The position numbers were made by a program, and so were the translations under genes. From Nectonema munidae (Eukaryota > Nematomorpha > Nectonematoida > Nectonematidae), in contig JAUIRK010000106.1 in NCBI GenBank assembly GCA_030549495.1, positions 62,001-126,000 on the forward strand: DNA of 64,000 nt, in the 5' to 3' direction. The notes under the pieces were generated by a model that saw only the letters and a list, made by a program, of their open reading frames with translations, had not been told where the DNA came from and ran no database searches. Positions 11,170 through 23,147 of the stretch are shown piece after piece (positions within the stretch are counted from its first letter, which is position 1; the number at the start of each line of letters is the position of its first letter).

Positions 11170-12253
11170 TTTTAGTAAAATTTTTTGATTACGTTTGGTT
11201 ACGTGAGTAAGGCAATGTTATGTTAATCCTTATTAATTAACTACGTGAATTTGACATGTTTTCGTTTAATGCGACAAATGTTTGTATTATATAGTGGCGT
11301 ATATCCGCCTAAATTGGGGCATAACGATTAAAGATTTGATCAAAGCTGAAAGTCTTGGGCGCTCTGAGCATCCCAGTTGGTACTCTTTCTTTTATTTAAT
11401 TTAACGAATAATGCGCATAATTGCACATATCTGTAGCAAGATTAAATAAACCAAAACAAACTAGTTTCGAACCTCTAAATGTAATAATGGACTATTAAAA
11501 AAGTTGACTCATATTAATAAGAAATTGTCTTTTGTTTAACTAATAGTTTGGGCTTCTTTTATACAGACTTCATAAATATTTACGTGTTTTAGAATAAGTG
11601 CTATTAGAATTAAAAAGTTGACTTTGTTGACTTTTAACGGCCCTATTAATAACACATGGTGTGAAGACGAATTTCAGCGTGTAATGTATGTATTTAGTAT
11701 GCTGCTTTTCATCATTTTAATCACGATAGTTCAGTTTGTGGACTTCTTTTTTCAGTTTTAGCATAAAAAAGAAATGTCTAATTTCGCTCAAAAATTTTGG
11801 GCTCCCATGGCAGTTGACCTCTATCAAACACTGTTGCGTTCACATTTTGACTCTTTCATCTCAAATTAACGCGTTTATCCTGCTTTACTAACTTGAATTA
11901 CTGTTTCTAAAGTTTAAAATGATGAAATAGCGAATATGAAAATTTTCAAATGTCCTGCGTCGCATTTAAAACTGAACAAAATGCCCCCTTTTTTATTTAA
12001 TATTATTGGAATTCATTGGAGTGCGGTGAGTGGACAAAAATATTTTATTCTTCAACCAAATCTACTCGTAGTAATGGCTGCAAAGCTCTTGATTATGATG
12101 CGTGTGGTTAGAGAGCATATTCAAATCGATAGAAGAACATTTCCGATGCCTAATTTGTTACATTAAATAATCTCGTCTTGCATATATTTAAGATTTTGCT
12201 TCTCTTCAGTGTTAAAGCCAAAACCACTTTTATTACTCTTCTCGCATGTGCTC
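11170..12253. other. Upstream region of the sulfotransferase gene
   Basis: Mostly AT-rich DNA. An AGTGGCGTATATCCGCC word near 11292 resembles the 5' end of the CAGTGGCG MITEs. Just before the coding start, TTTTGCTTCTCTTCAG (ending 12209) is a good splice-acceptor candidate, so the 5' UTR may be spliced. The 76-codon frame at 11936 has no recognisable homology and its possible donor at 12026 gives the wrong phase to join the gene. Confidence 0.35.
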
Positions 12254-13171
12254 ATGAAAGCAGTGTGTTGTTATTGCTGCTGCTGCTTCCTCTCGTTTCT
12301 TCTCGTATCTTCCCTAACTTCACCGAGCAGTATGACCCGGCTTGGGGCGGGAGAGACAGCAGATGTCTTGCCCCAAGTGGACCGCATCAAAGTTTTCGAA
12401 AGAGTCCATAAGGCCATCATAATTGGCGCCAAGAAGTGTGGCACGCGAGCACTTCTCAACTACCTTTCAACGCATGACCGGGTCAAGGTCGCTAAGCATG
12501 AAGTTCACTTTTTCAACGATGACGCCAACTTTGAACTCGGTTTGCCCTGGTATATTTCCAAGTTTGAGGCTTTTGAAGAAGGAGATGTCATTTTGGAAAA
12601 GACTCCTGCCTACTTCAAGAGTGCGAAAGCGTGCTACCGAATCAAACAAATTGATCCTGGTGTTAACATTATTCTGATTTTGAGGAATCCTATCAATAGA
12701 TTCATTTCAGATTACACTCAAATCCTGACGAAGCGCTTAAAAAAGAAGAAAAAGTGTAAGCCGATAGAAAGGCAGTTGTTTTTGCAGAACTCTTCCCAAA
12801 ATGCCATGCTCAATGAAAACTTCACTCCTTTGATACTCGGCAAGTATTACGTTTACCTGAAGTTCTGGCTCAAAAGCTTTCCTTCTTCACAAATCCACAT
12901 CGTAGATGGCGAAAACCTAATCACCAATCCCGTCCAAGAAGTGAAAAAGGTGGAACTTTTCTTGAGTCTCCCTCACAACTTCAGTGAAGATGCTCTATAC
13001 TTCAATCAAAGCAAAGGGTTTTACTGCCTCAAAAACGTTAAATGTCTTGGTCCTTCCAAAGGGAGAAAGCACATTAAGATGCCCTCCACTGTCATGAACG
13101 CCCTCCAAAATTATTACCAAGAGCACAACTCACAATTATTCTCTCTTCTAAATAGATCTTTCTCCTGGTGA
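12254..13171 (+). CDS. Hs3st: heparan sulfate glucosamine 3-O-sulfotransferase
   Basis: A Golgi type II membrane enzyme that moves sulfate from PAPS to the 3-OH of glucosamine in heparan sulfate. The protein has 305 residues from ATG 12254. The frame is open further upstream but without an ATG. Residues 4-21 form a Cys/Leu-rich membrane anchor (AVCCYCCCCFLSFLLVSSL). The sulfotransferase domain starts with the PAPS 5'-phosphosulfate loop GAKKCGTRA (58-66). The presumed catalytic Glu83 is in KHEVHFF, and the 3'-phosphate site is RNPINRFISDY (Arg144, Ser152). C258 and C264 are the conserved Cys pair before LGPSKGRKH. Its length fits HS3ST1/5-type enzymes. Two oddities are the Lys-rich insert KKKKKCK near 163-169 and only five residues between the paired cysteines. 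It is a single uninterrupted coding exon; ATTAAA at 13296 may be the poly(A) signal. Confidence 0.93.
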   Translation: MKAVCCYCCCCFLSFLLVSSLTSPSSMTRLGAGETADVLPQVDRIKVFERVHKAIIIGAKKCGTRALLNYLSTHDRVKVAKHEVHFFNDDANFELGLPWYISKFEAFEEGDVILEKTPAYFKSAKACYRIKQIDPGVNIILILRNPINRFISDYTQILTKRLKKKKKCKPIERQLFLQNSSQNAMLNENFTPLILGKYYVYLKFWLKSFPSSQIHIVDGENLITNPVQEVKKVELFLSLPHNFSEDALYFNQSKGFYCLKNVKCLGPSKGRKHIKMPSTVMNALQNYYQEHNSQLFSLLNRSFSW

Positions 13172-13497
13172 AGGCGATTTCTCGCGTTTTAAGTTTTTCA
13201 AGACTTCAAAGGGAGTGACAGAAAAAGTATTCAACGTTACTCAATTACTTTTCTATTTAAAAGAATTCAAAATTTTGTATAACATTTTGACAGGCATTAA
13301 AACTTCTCCATTATCTCCTCTTTCATAGACGTTTTTCGTTTATATTTCAAAGCAATCATTTCTCCTGAGAACACTTAGGGGAAAATAGTTTCAAGTAATA
13401 ATCTAATTTTAAACATGGCAACTCTCTTATTAAGTATTTTAATGATGTACAGCGCCATTTTTCAACCTTGGAACCATGATGGAAATGTGATGTAAAT

Positions 13498-13704
13498 CAG
13501 GCGCTCATACCCGGAAGGGGCAAACTTTTTTATTTTTAAAATTTATTTAAAAAAAATTTTTCTCTACTCAACGATAAAAAAGTAAAACAATATGAAAAGT
13601 CAACTCTGAATCCAAACAAGTCTTTTAATGATATAAAAAAGATTAGTAGAACGAAAGGCTTTTCCCTCCCCCTTAAAATCATCACCCCCTTCGGATGTGC
13701 GCTG
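13498..13704. mobile_element. hAT-like MITE (GCGCACAT-CC family)
   Basis: The left end CAGGCGCTCATACCCGGAAG and the inverted right end CAGCGCACATCCGAAGGGG match with small gaps. No target duplication is clear. The same 3' end (CCGAATGTGCGCC) recurs near 63640-63657. Confidence 0.55.
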
Positions 13705-14389
13705 TTAAGTTAGAATTTAAGGATAAATTACAAGGCCTTATGAAAGCACGTATAAATTTAAAATTGAATATCAACATATATTCGAAAATATTACAGTCAA
13801 CCGTCACTAAATGCAACCTCATTATCCGAGTCGTTCATTATTCGTATAAATATTTTTTTTCAAGTTTTTTCATCTCTTTTCACCTTTGAGAGTAGGTTAA
13901 ATTTTTTTATGCATTTGTAAAATATTTGAGCTATATCATTGATATCTGAGTAATTACTTTGAATAAAAATCAACATCTTAAAATAATTTATCCTTAATTT
14001 GATAGAAATAATTTGGACTTAATATTTTATCATTTCGTATTAAGAATATATAAATTTTTGAAACATATTTTCAACTTTTTATAAAAAGTTATTACTATTG
14101 TACTCAATAAAATTTGACAGAAAAATTATTACTAGAAGTTTTATTAGCCGAATACTTTTTTGAATCTTTGTTTCTTAATAACGAAGGAGAATTTATTGAC
14201 TTTCAAAATAATGTTTCAATTCATTTATTTTTGAAAGTATAATGTATTTATCATAATCATGGCAGATGCTCAAATTGTTCACCTCTTACATTGACACATG
14301 CAACAATTTCCTTTATAAAACTGCCCTTTACTCTTTTGAATGTTTCAGTGTTGATCCTTTAAGACTTAGTTGTTATCGCATTTTTCAAA

Positions 14390-14984
14390 TCATCAAGAGT
14401 GCGTCGACCATTCTAGTACACAACAGATTTGAGATGTCCCCAAAGAAAATGGTCAAGGGGGGTTAATTCCGGTGATCGGGGTGGCCATTCCACGGGACAT
14501 ATTCGGTCAATGCATCTTACACTAAAGGTAAGGTTCAAGTAGTTACGCACTCAAATAGCAAAGTGTGGTGGAGCTCCATCTTGCTGAAAAAAGAAGCTTT
14601 GTAGTTCCCATATTCCTGCCCAGACCATGATCTTAGGGTTGCTCTGATGATGTCCCTCCACATTCCAGTTAGGATTTACTTCTGACCAATAGCGCATATT
14701 GTGCTGGTTTACTCGACCATTCAAATGATAAATTGCTTCATCACTGAATAATATTGAAGAATCCATGTGATTACGCACCCATTCACAAAACTCTAATCGC
14801 CTATCGGTGTCATCACCATGTAGAATACGATCCACCACATATCTCACGGTCAGCAACTGAGCCAGTTTCTTGGAAGCGTTTGATCAAACGACAGACAGTA
14901 GTATGGCTCAATGGTTGTTCTCGTTTCTCTTCCAAACATAAAAACCAATTTAACTCTATCTTGTACTGTTAGTTTATCGCTCAT
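14390..14984 (-). pseudogene. DD41D mariner-like transposase, internally deleted
   Basis: On the minus strand, ATG 14984 begins MSDKLTVQDRVKLVLFVWK. The catalytic part follows: ILFSDEAIYHLNG, VNQHNMRYW, IMVWAGI, FQQDGAPPHFA and PPRSPELTPLDHFLWGHLK. There are 41 residues between the second and third Asp, which places it in the DD41D group of the IS630-Tc1-mariner superfamily. The HTH region is mostly deleted (about 200 codons remain of an expected 340) and the gene has in-frame stops and frame changes. GGGACACACT at about 15040 may be a remnant of a terminal repeat. It is not a functional gene. Confidence 0.8.
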
Positions 14985-14999
14985 ATCAGATCAAATCTA

Positions 15000-16300
15000 A
15001 AACATCAAAAATATAAAAATTAGTATATGGTGCGCGACTTCTGGGACACACTAATTTGGAAAATGATAATTTCATAAATCGTTTTTCAGGAATAAAATCA
15101 TCATTCACTATATTTGAAAATTATAGAACTTCTATAGAAGCAAAGCACCATTTTCAGAAAATTTTTAACCAAATTTTTGCTAATAATAATAATAGGGATA
15201 TCCTTTCTTAAGTAACTACGTATATATCTTCGTTTCTAGCTTGTTCTCGCTACGTTACTGTATGTATTTAACTAAAGTGGAATATCTCCGGAAGTGATGG
15301 AGAAAATTCGTAAACTTGCTTAGGATAAAACTGCATGAGCCGATATTTTCTTCCTGATACCCGTAAAAATTTTTCAAGAACCACCGTATCCGGTTCCCCT
15401 TTTTCAAGATATTTAAGACTAAACCGTTCCCGGTCTGTTGCTTGCGGAAAATCTTTGGAAACCTCTCGTTCCTAGCTGGCTTTTATTAATCTTGGCGTCT
15501 AATATTATAACCTTTATTCAATTTTACATTATGTTATGTATTTAAAATTGATTGACAAATATATTATACTAATAACTTTAAATTAAAAAAATTAAAAGTT
15601 TATTGTTTCGTAAAAAATGGATACATTTTCTTTAAAATGCTCAATTTCTTTTATGAAGAAACAGAATATTTTCTAAATAAACTCTGCATTCTTTTCTTGA
15701 AGATGAAACCTTCTCTGACTAAGTTTCTTTCACTAAAAGTATATCCTGGCTTAATCTTTGGTATTGTAGACATAGATGTGCTAGCTTTCCCCCTTGCTTA
15801 ATTCGATGACTTGCAATATTTTAAGTTGTCTGGGAAAAGCTGAGCTTTCATATTTTAAACAGAATGACTTATATATTCATTCATCAAAATCGAACCTTTT
15901 AACTAAAAACCGATTATCACACGGAAATGTTGGATGTGGTCAAAAATATAAATTTTAACCTATTTCTCCTATACATAATGAATGTCCTTTCATGAAAGTA
16001 AACTCTTATAAAATGAGTGGTGAAATTAGATTTCATAACAGAAAATATCATCATATATCACTTGCTCTTGCATATCGACTCCTCAATTTTCAAAACCAAG
16101 CTATGCCCTTTCGTACTGTCAATCAATTTTTGATATGAAATCTGGGCCGCCTATTTCATATTATATTATAGTCCTCAAAATTCTCCTCCTCAAAGGGTTA
16201 ACGTACAAACTTAAATACTGGAATTGTCAAAAAAAATTTTAGATTTCAAAATTTTAAAGTAATAAAATGGAAAATTTTTACGAATAAAAACTATAGATAA
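15000..16300. other. Unassigned stretch with one GC-normal patch
   Basis: About 15220-15480 is less AT-rich and looks unlike the flanks, with words such as CCGGTTCCCC and CCGTTCCCGG. It has no open frame and no family I recognise. The remainder is AT-rich. Confidence 0.3.
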
Positions 16301-16305
16301 AAAAA

Positions 16306-16388
16306 GAATCAATCAATATTTATGACATTCTTGGCGTTAATTTTTAATTTGTTTTAATCATTCAAAACTTCAATTCTAATAGATTTAA
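16306..16388 (+). repeat. Left copy of direct repeat flanking piggyBac
   Basis: It begins GAATCAATCAATATTT and ends ATTCTAATAGATTTAA. It matches 18376-18435 except for about four substitutions and a 21-25-base insert in this copy. The final TTAA is the piggyBac target site. Confidence 0.7.
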
Positions 16389-18370
16389 CACTAGAACGCC
16401 TGAACTTTTTATATACCTTTAAAGCCTAAGTGGGGTCAAAAAGACCCCTAACATTTTTGTGTCTTTTTCAACCACTTATATATACATCACTTATATATTT
16501 AAGATAAGATTATGGAAAACAATAAAAATGAAGAAAAAAACTTTATTTACACATATAACAGCCTACCATTGACATTTTTGTACACTTGCCACACACAAGT
16601 TTATGACAATTACAGCATTTTGTTAGCGTTTTGTTTCCATTGCAGTTGGCTTTTATTTGACATTTTTTTCTATTTATTTCTTTTTGATTATTTTCAGCAA
16701 CTTTATTACACGTAATTTTATTTTGAACATAAGTTTTAGCTAATTCCACCGCAAGTTTTTGTAGAAAATCTTTTCTTGAAATTTTTTCTCCAGTTATCTC
16801 TCTGTAAACTATACATGCATTGATAGCAGCTAAATCTAAAATATTATAGAAGGTATGAATAGGCCATCTTCTTGATGAAGACTTGACACTGTAAATTCTG
16901 GCCATTTGATCTAAAACATCGACTCCATACTTTGTTGAATTGTAATACTCAATACTTTCAGGAATTTTTTTCGCGCAGTCTTTGATTCCAATATTTTCGT
17001 GTTGGCTGCTAAGAATAAAAACCGATTTGTTTTTTTTGGCTTGATAGCATGTGAAAGTGATGTCTTTATTCTTCACAATAATAGACTCATACTTCTTCAT
17101 TTTAAAACTTTTTATTTCTTTTGGTATTTCTTTTCTAGCTTTGTTCATTGTACCAACTAAAGTCATCGAGTGTTTTTGAAGTTCTTCAGCTAAACTGAGA
17201 GAAGTAAAGAAATTATCAGTTGTGACATTTCTTCCACTTTTATAGTATGGTTTTACAAGTTCTAGAACTACATATTCTCACAACCTTACGTCTTTAGGTC
17301 GAGCTTCGTCTTTACCTAAATATGGGAATCCATTCGATAAATATTTAGACTGCACGTCTACCGCTAGCCACATTTTTTGCCCATACTTATCAGGCTTAGA
17401 AGGAATGAATTGTGTAAAAGAACAACGTGTTTTGCTAGGAAAAAGTTGTTCATCTACAGTAATATTAGGACCTGGATGAAACATCTTTTGGCAGTTTGAA
17501 ATGAAACGATACCAAACATTTGATATAGCAGCAAATTTATCAGTTTTTATTCTTTCAGATCTTGTTGTTTTCTCATCAAAGCGTAGAAATCTTAATATTT
17601 CACAAAATCGATCTCTCGCCATCGTTTTTTTACAAAAAGGTAAACCCCAATCATCGGACCAAAGAGAATGTAAATCTATGTTTTTCGACATGGTAACTCC
17701 TCTAACATATAAAATTGATATGAAGGCTTGAACTTCTGATAGTGAAAGTGTCCACGAAGAATCACCTAAAACACGTCTTGCTTCTCCTTCTGTGTACAAT
17801 AATATTGATTTCAATATATATGCATCTATAAAAAGCAACCAAGAGCTCAGGAAACAACTCCCCTTTACAACAGATCTTCTCGCAAAATTTGATGGACCAG
17901 AAGCCTGCTTTATAATATTTTTAGACTTTGTTTTTTTATTATAAATACTATTTTGAGTTTCCCAAATAGTTCCATCTGTTGATTTATATGTATTTTTTAT
18001 AGTAAATTTCTTACTTTTTTTCCCAAATAATGAATTTCCAATATCGCTTGAATTACTACTTGAAGCAGTATTGTTAGTAGTTATAGAACTGTCAGTTTCT
18101 TCAGAACTTACTTCTCCTCCACTGGATTCAGAAAAATTTGACTAATTTTTTATTTTTATTGGCCATTTTAATTTAGAGTTACTAAATAGTAGAAAAAAAC
18201 TTTTAAAAATAGGTACATTAAAAATTAGTACATTTTTTAAATAAAAAATCTATTTTTTTGTATATAAATTAATATGTTATGAATTGAAAAAAATATATTT
18301 TTTTCATCATTTATTAAACATCATTTTTCCTTTTTTAATAAGTTATAATTTTTTAAATCAAAATTTATTC
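16389..18370 (-). mobile_element. piggyBac-type DNA transposon, nearly whole
   Basis: The left terminus is TTAA (16385-16388) followed by CACTAGAACGCC. A subterminal hairpin GGGGTCAAAAAGACCCC lies at about 16434-16450. The transposase gene is on the minus strand. I cannot find a matching inverted CACTAG terminus on the right, so the right boundary is approximate. The same terminal bases (CACTAGAA) end the MITE at 43557-43723. Confidence 0.75.
16543..18166 (-). pseudogene. piggyBac transposase (DDE_Tnp_1_7), lightly broken
   Basis: A cut-and-paste transposase targeting TTAA. ATG 18166 begins MANKNKKLVK. An acidic Ser-rich N-terminus (GGEVSSEETDSS) and the IWETQ segment follow. The core is GPSNFARRSVV, DAYILKSILLYTEGEARR, NITVDEQLFPS, PSKPDKYGQKMW, LAVDVQSKY (Asp 1), TTDNFFTS (Asp 2) and KYGVDVLDQMARIY (Asp 3). 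The C-terminal zinc-binding tail is CCNCHKLVCGKC followed by CYMCK. All three catalytic Asp residues are present. Damage is one frame change in a T run near 18130 and one in-frame TGA at 17278-17280, possibly CGA to TGA by CpG decay. At about 540 codons it is close to normal family length, so this insertion looks fairly young. Confidence 0.88.
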
Positions 18371-18375
18371 TAATA

Positions 18376-18435
18376 GAATCAATCAATATTTTTGACATTG
18401 TTGGCGATAATTCAAAACTTCTATTCTAATAGATT
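18376..18435 (+). repeat. Right copy of direct repeat flanking piggyBac
   Basis: The same sequence as 16306-16388 without the internal insert, again ending CTAATAGATTTAA. Four bases cannot be the whole target duplication here, so a local duplication of about 60 bp surrounds the element. Confidence 0.7.
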
Positions 18436-18827
18436 TAAAGCTGTAAATCATGCATTACCTTGATTCGTAAAACTTTTGTGTTATCCATATTTTCTCAAAT
18501 AAATTATATCTCTTCGCCAATTCAGAAAAAAACTTTTAAAATTTCAGTACTTGAATAACATCTAAAGAAATTTTATGAAAATAACAAAAAAAGTTTTTTA
18601 AGTATATGCATAAGTTTAAAATTTAGATAACAAAAGACAATATTTTTCGAAATGCAATAAGCTACGCCTCTATAAGTTGAAAAGGAAGAAAATCCCAAAT
18701 TCTCATCCTACTTTCAATGGTATTACTACTTTTGCATTGTCCTTTTGATTTAATTGCAATCCATTATTAACCAGGGGGCATTTATAGAAGCCTGCGTTCC
18801 AATTAAAATCTCAAACTATACACAGTC

Positions 18828-19035
18828 TAGTGGCGTAGCCAGAGGGGGGGCAGGGGCGTGCCCCCCCCCCCCCCCCCCAAATAATACCTTTTCGCCCCCC
18901 CCCCCCCCCCCCCCCCCAAATAATACCTTTTCTGCCCCCCCCCCCCCCCCCAAATAATTTTATTTCCAATATGCTTGCCCCCTAAATTCCTTGCATGCCC
19001 CCCCCCCCAACTTCCATTTTTTGGCTACGCCACTG
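18828..19035. mobile_element. MITE with CAGTGGCGTAGCCA ends and C-run interior
   Basis: The left end TAGTGGCGTAGCCA pairs with the right end TGGCTACGCCACTG. Both flanks are ACACAGTC (18820-18827 and 19036-19043), an exact 8-bp duplication, so the element behaves like hAT. The interior contains three or four units of a C homopolymer followed by AATAATACCTTTT or similar. This looks like a G/C slip-expanded tract. Confidence 0.88.
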
Positions 19036-19043
19036 ACACAGTC

Positions 19044-22000
19044 GATCTTTTGAATAAGGCATAATAACCGTGAGATAATTCATATTTGAAAACATTTTAT
19101 TTAAAATATTTTTAATTTTTCAACTTTCTTTTCATCAATATTTGTATATAAGCCTCAAACTTTTTTGCTAAAGGGTTGTGTAGGGACTTTGTTTGTGCGA
19201 AAGTTGGCCCCACTAAATATAGAGAGTTTGGTAATATTAAAAATTCGATCGAAGTATCGTTTATATGAAATTTGCAAAGCGTAAGGAGTTGAGAAAATTT
19301 TGGCTATTAAAGTTTTCTCTGCCGTAATCCAATATGTGTTCATAAGCAAGTGATAGAATGTGTAGATAAAATTAGAAGCTATATGTACGCAAAGAAAAGG
19401 ATGCAATCACGAGGAGGAAAAGTGATAGAATTTGAAAATTTATTGACCTGGCAAACTAAAATCCTTGAGAACAAGGAAATAGAGAAGCTAATATGAAAGC
19501 AGTAGGGTAGAAATGTACCATTTGTAATTATAAAATAAGCTCGGAAAAGTAAGGAATGGATATTTACAGTTTTCCGCAAAAGCCTCTTCTTATTTTAAAT
19601 TAAAGAGCTTGTTAGAAGAACTAAACAATAGAAACTTTTTTTTATTTTTTAAAATACTTGAAAAAGTTAATACTTAAAAAATTCCGCCTCTTATATTTTA
19701 TTAGGTATCTACAAATCTCAGACTTCCAACTCTGACTCCGGAACTAACTCCGTTATCCGTTAGAATAAATGAATTATTTCAGCTTCTTAAAAACGTTTTC
19801 GTTAAAACGTATATGTAGAGGATTTACGTACAGAACCGCTATGAAACCACAAAAAAATGCGCCGTAATTTGAAAACATAGGTATTAAATCGAGAAATAAA
19901 TTTCTGATTTATATTGGAAAAAAATATATTTCATGTCTTACAACTTCTTAACAGTATGTTTAGAACATACTAAATTTTCTTTTCTTACTATCGAAAATCG
20001 AAGCGAGGATGACTGACTCAAGACGATATGTTTCCCATCACTAAACCATTTGGTGATAATTATTATTTATAATTTTACCTTTGTATTTGATTTATGGATA
20101 AATTTGATGATAAATAAATAATTACATTTCTTTTTTTCATTTTATTTTGTTATATGAGACCTTTATCCTTCAAAGGACAACGTTTGCCGCTATTGCGAGC
20201 AATTAAGTGCCATGTTCTTCAAAAGCTCCGTCAAGTCTAAAATTTGGGATGATGCTTGTTCTTGTAGACAAAAAGTTAAAAAAAAAGACTTAATTTTCCT
20301 AAAATGATAATGATTAAAAAATAATATTATATCATAAACTAATTTTTGGAGCACTGCAATTTATCTACATCCAAAACGAGATTTCGTCGATAACGTAGTT
20401 AGCTAGTAAATAAGTTAGTTGGTTAGTAATCTTATTTTGCTGGCGAAATCACGCGTACCCACTAATTTTACGTTTTTCAAGATTTTTATCAAAATGGCTC
20501 TTTCTGCCAGTATTATTTATATTTTATTTGGTGTATTTAAATAATTCATATTTATTGACTTATCTCCATAGTCATATTTAACTTTTAGCTCGCTTGCTTG
20601 TAAAACTTTAAAATTGAATCTTTTTCAAAAGAGTTCCTATAACTTGAGTTCAATAATGATGATAATAATAATAAGCTACAAAGACGCAAACTTTGATGAA
20701 AATCGAACACACACTCCACGTAAACGCAAAAAGAATATGAACAACGAGGCTGTGTGAAATATAATCGTGATGCTAATTCTTAAATCCAACGCTTTTATTA
20801 GTACTACCTGGCTTTCGCTTCCCCCTTTTCAACGCGCATATGAAATCAAACAGGTTGAAAAGTAACATAAGACTTCTTCCAGAAGTTTTGCTAAGAGTTC
20901 ATAATGTTTGCGTTGATCCTTTATAAAGTAAACAAATATGGGAGATGAGCAAATAAGGACTTTAACTCTTGATTCAAGTCAAAGATGGATTGATGGCATT
21001 ATTAAGTGTCACTATGTCAGCTTAATCGCTTCGGCATTCGGTGCAGAGTCGGGTTATGTGTGATTTTTTATAAGTATAGCCGAGTTCATTATAAACGTTG
21101 TTTCTCATTTCATATCATCAGAACTTCAGCAAATAACATTCATTCTTTTTTTAGTTGCAATGCCAAACGTTGGATGTATGTAATCTCAATTCAAGTTTAA
21201 AATAGCGTCCCTCGCATATTTCAAGCCATTCTTTTAATATAAGCCATGGTTAATTTAAAAATAGAAATAGAAGCTACCTTCTTATAATATTAGTTTTGTG
21301 AGAGAAAATTTAATCAGAATAAAAGTCATGGCTTGTACTAAAAGCGAAAGGTGGTATATGGAGCAGTAAAGATACCGATTCTTCACAAGTTATACTATAA
21401 TTCATCAAAGGTTGCTTCCATAGAACTTCTGAGGTAAAATTCTGAGATGGCTTAAATATAAATAGAAAGAAAAAAGTCATCAAAAAGTTTAAAAAAATGT
21501 AAAAGCAAAACAATATGTTGCCACCCTAACTTTAGGCTTCAATTAGATTTTAATCAAATTACCCGAATTAGCTGATTTTATATGCATATATACTTTTATT
21601 GTGAAACTATTTTTATCAGCTTACTTTAATAATAATTTGCTACTTCTCCTTCTCTGTTTCACATCATTTCATATATATACACTTTCAAATGTTGTTAAGT
21701 GTGTCAACCTCAGTAGGATCTTTTTATCTCCTCTTCCAATTGATCTCGCCATTTTTCCATTTTCCTTCTTCACTTGAATCTTCTCTATAATTTTTTGTTT
21801 TTTTTTCGCTTTTATTCCTTCTCCTTTTTTATATATTTTTTTCGGAGAATCTTTTGCTTCATTTCTTTAGACATGCTATTGATTTGTCTTTTTCAAGCTT
21901 TTCTGGCTCAGTTTTGGCTGCTAGGCTATCAAAAACTCGCTTTTTTGTTTTAGTTTTCGTGCTTTTTACTCTCGGTTTTGGATGTTTTTGGGAATTGAAG

Positions 22001-23090
22001 TTGGTGTAATCTTTTTTCTTTCTTTGCTTCCTTCACTATAATCTCCTTTATTTTCCTCTACTTTTTCACGCTTGATCAAATTGCCTTGGATTCCTCGTAT
22101 CTGAATGGATTCTGCCTTTCAAACATGCAAACTAGAGTGCCGGTTTTGATCACAATGTAATTGAATAGGGTGTTGATGTAATTGAATAATTCCATTTTAA
22201 ATGTGTGTTTTAATTAAAATGACAATTCCCAAATGAGTAAGGAAGTATACTCACACAAATATCTAGCTCTCAAATATACCAAATAAGTGAGCATTGCGTT
22301 AATTTCATTCATTTTCCTACTTCAGACAATCTCGTAGAACCTTCGAATACTATGTATACTAAATTTACACAAATTGACCTCTTCAAATGCTTACGTTTAT
22401 CAATCACGTTAATATAAAATAATATAAATCACGCAACTAAAAACGTTAATATTCAATAATAATTGGTAAAAAAAATACTAGCGTGAATTTGACATCACTC
22501 TGTACATCAGTAATTTTTACTAACATCATTTTTCATTGAGTGTTAACATTATTAGGTGGTATACAAGTAAATAAGAAACATAGTTTAGCACAATAGGGAA
22601 GGGAATAAAATTGAATGAACAATTGATAGATACTGAGTTATATGAATGGATGAGTTAGTTATAGTTAGTTAAGTTAAAAATTTGAATGTTTTTTTTGTAA
22701 ATTTTTTTATTATTTTCGTCAATATTTAGCCCCAAATCACAATTTATCTGTCAACATCTGAGCATACAACCTTTTATTCAGAAGAAAGTGAGATAATAAT
22801 TGAAATGGATTAAAATCAAAACTACTTACTGTAAAGTTTAAAACAAAAGCAAAACTCATATTTAAAGGAAAAAGACTGAATCTCTTTTCTTGAGTTGCTA
22901 AGGATATAAAAAAGACGGAAAACTTTGTTCAATTAAACAGTTTAGTTGAATAAGTTGTATTTTTCTGCAAAAGTTTTTTCACTATTTTTTTCTTCAACCT
23001 CTTCTGGCAGAATAAAGGTTGTATTTCCCCGTTGACAGTCAGACAGTCAATAAACCAACGCAAGATAATCGTCTACTAAATGCTTAGCGT
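19044..23090. other. Long AT-rich non-coding stretch
   Basis: No gene is recognised. A GACTCCG-type repeat lies at 19690-19760. From about 21690 to 22090 the minus strand is purine-rich and reads as Lys/Glu-rich text with stops, possibly a coding relic or simply low complexity. The rest shows only short, unconvincing frames. Confidence 0.4.
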
Positions 23091-23147
23091 GGGTGGGTAT
23101 TATATCTAATAAGAAAATGAGTATTACTTTAAAACATGTGGTCAAAA

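Noticed and set aside
11936-12166. 76-codon frame before the sulfotransferase as its first exon
   Set aside because: The donor candidate at 12026 is in the wrong phase for the acceptor at 12209, and the text has no resemblance to the family.
12209-12253. Start of the sulfotransferase at 12209
   Set aside because: The codon there is GTG right at a splice-acceptor-like AG; the first ATG in frame is 12254 and leads straight into the membrane anchor.
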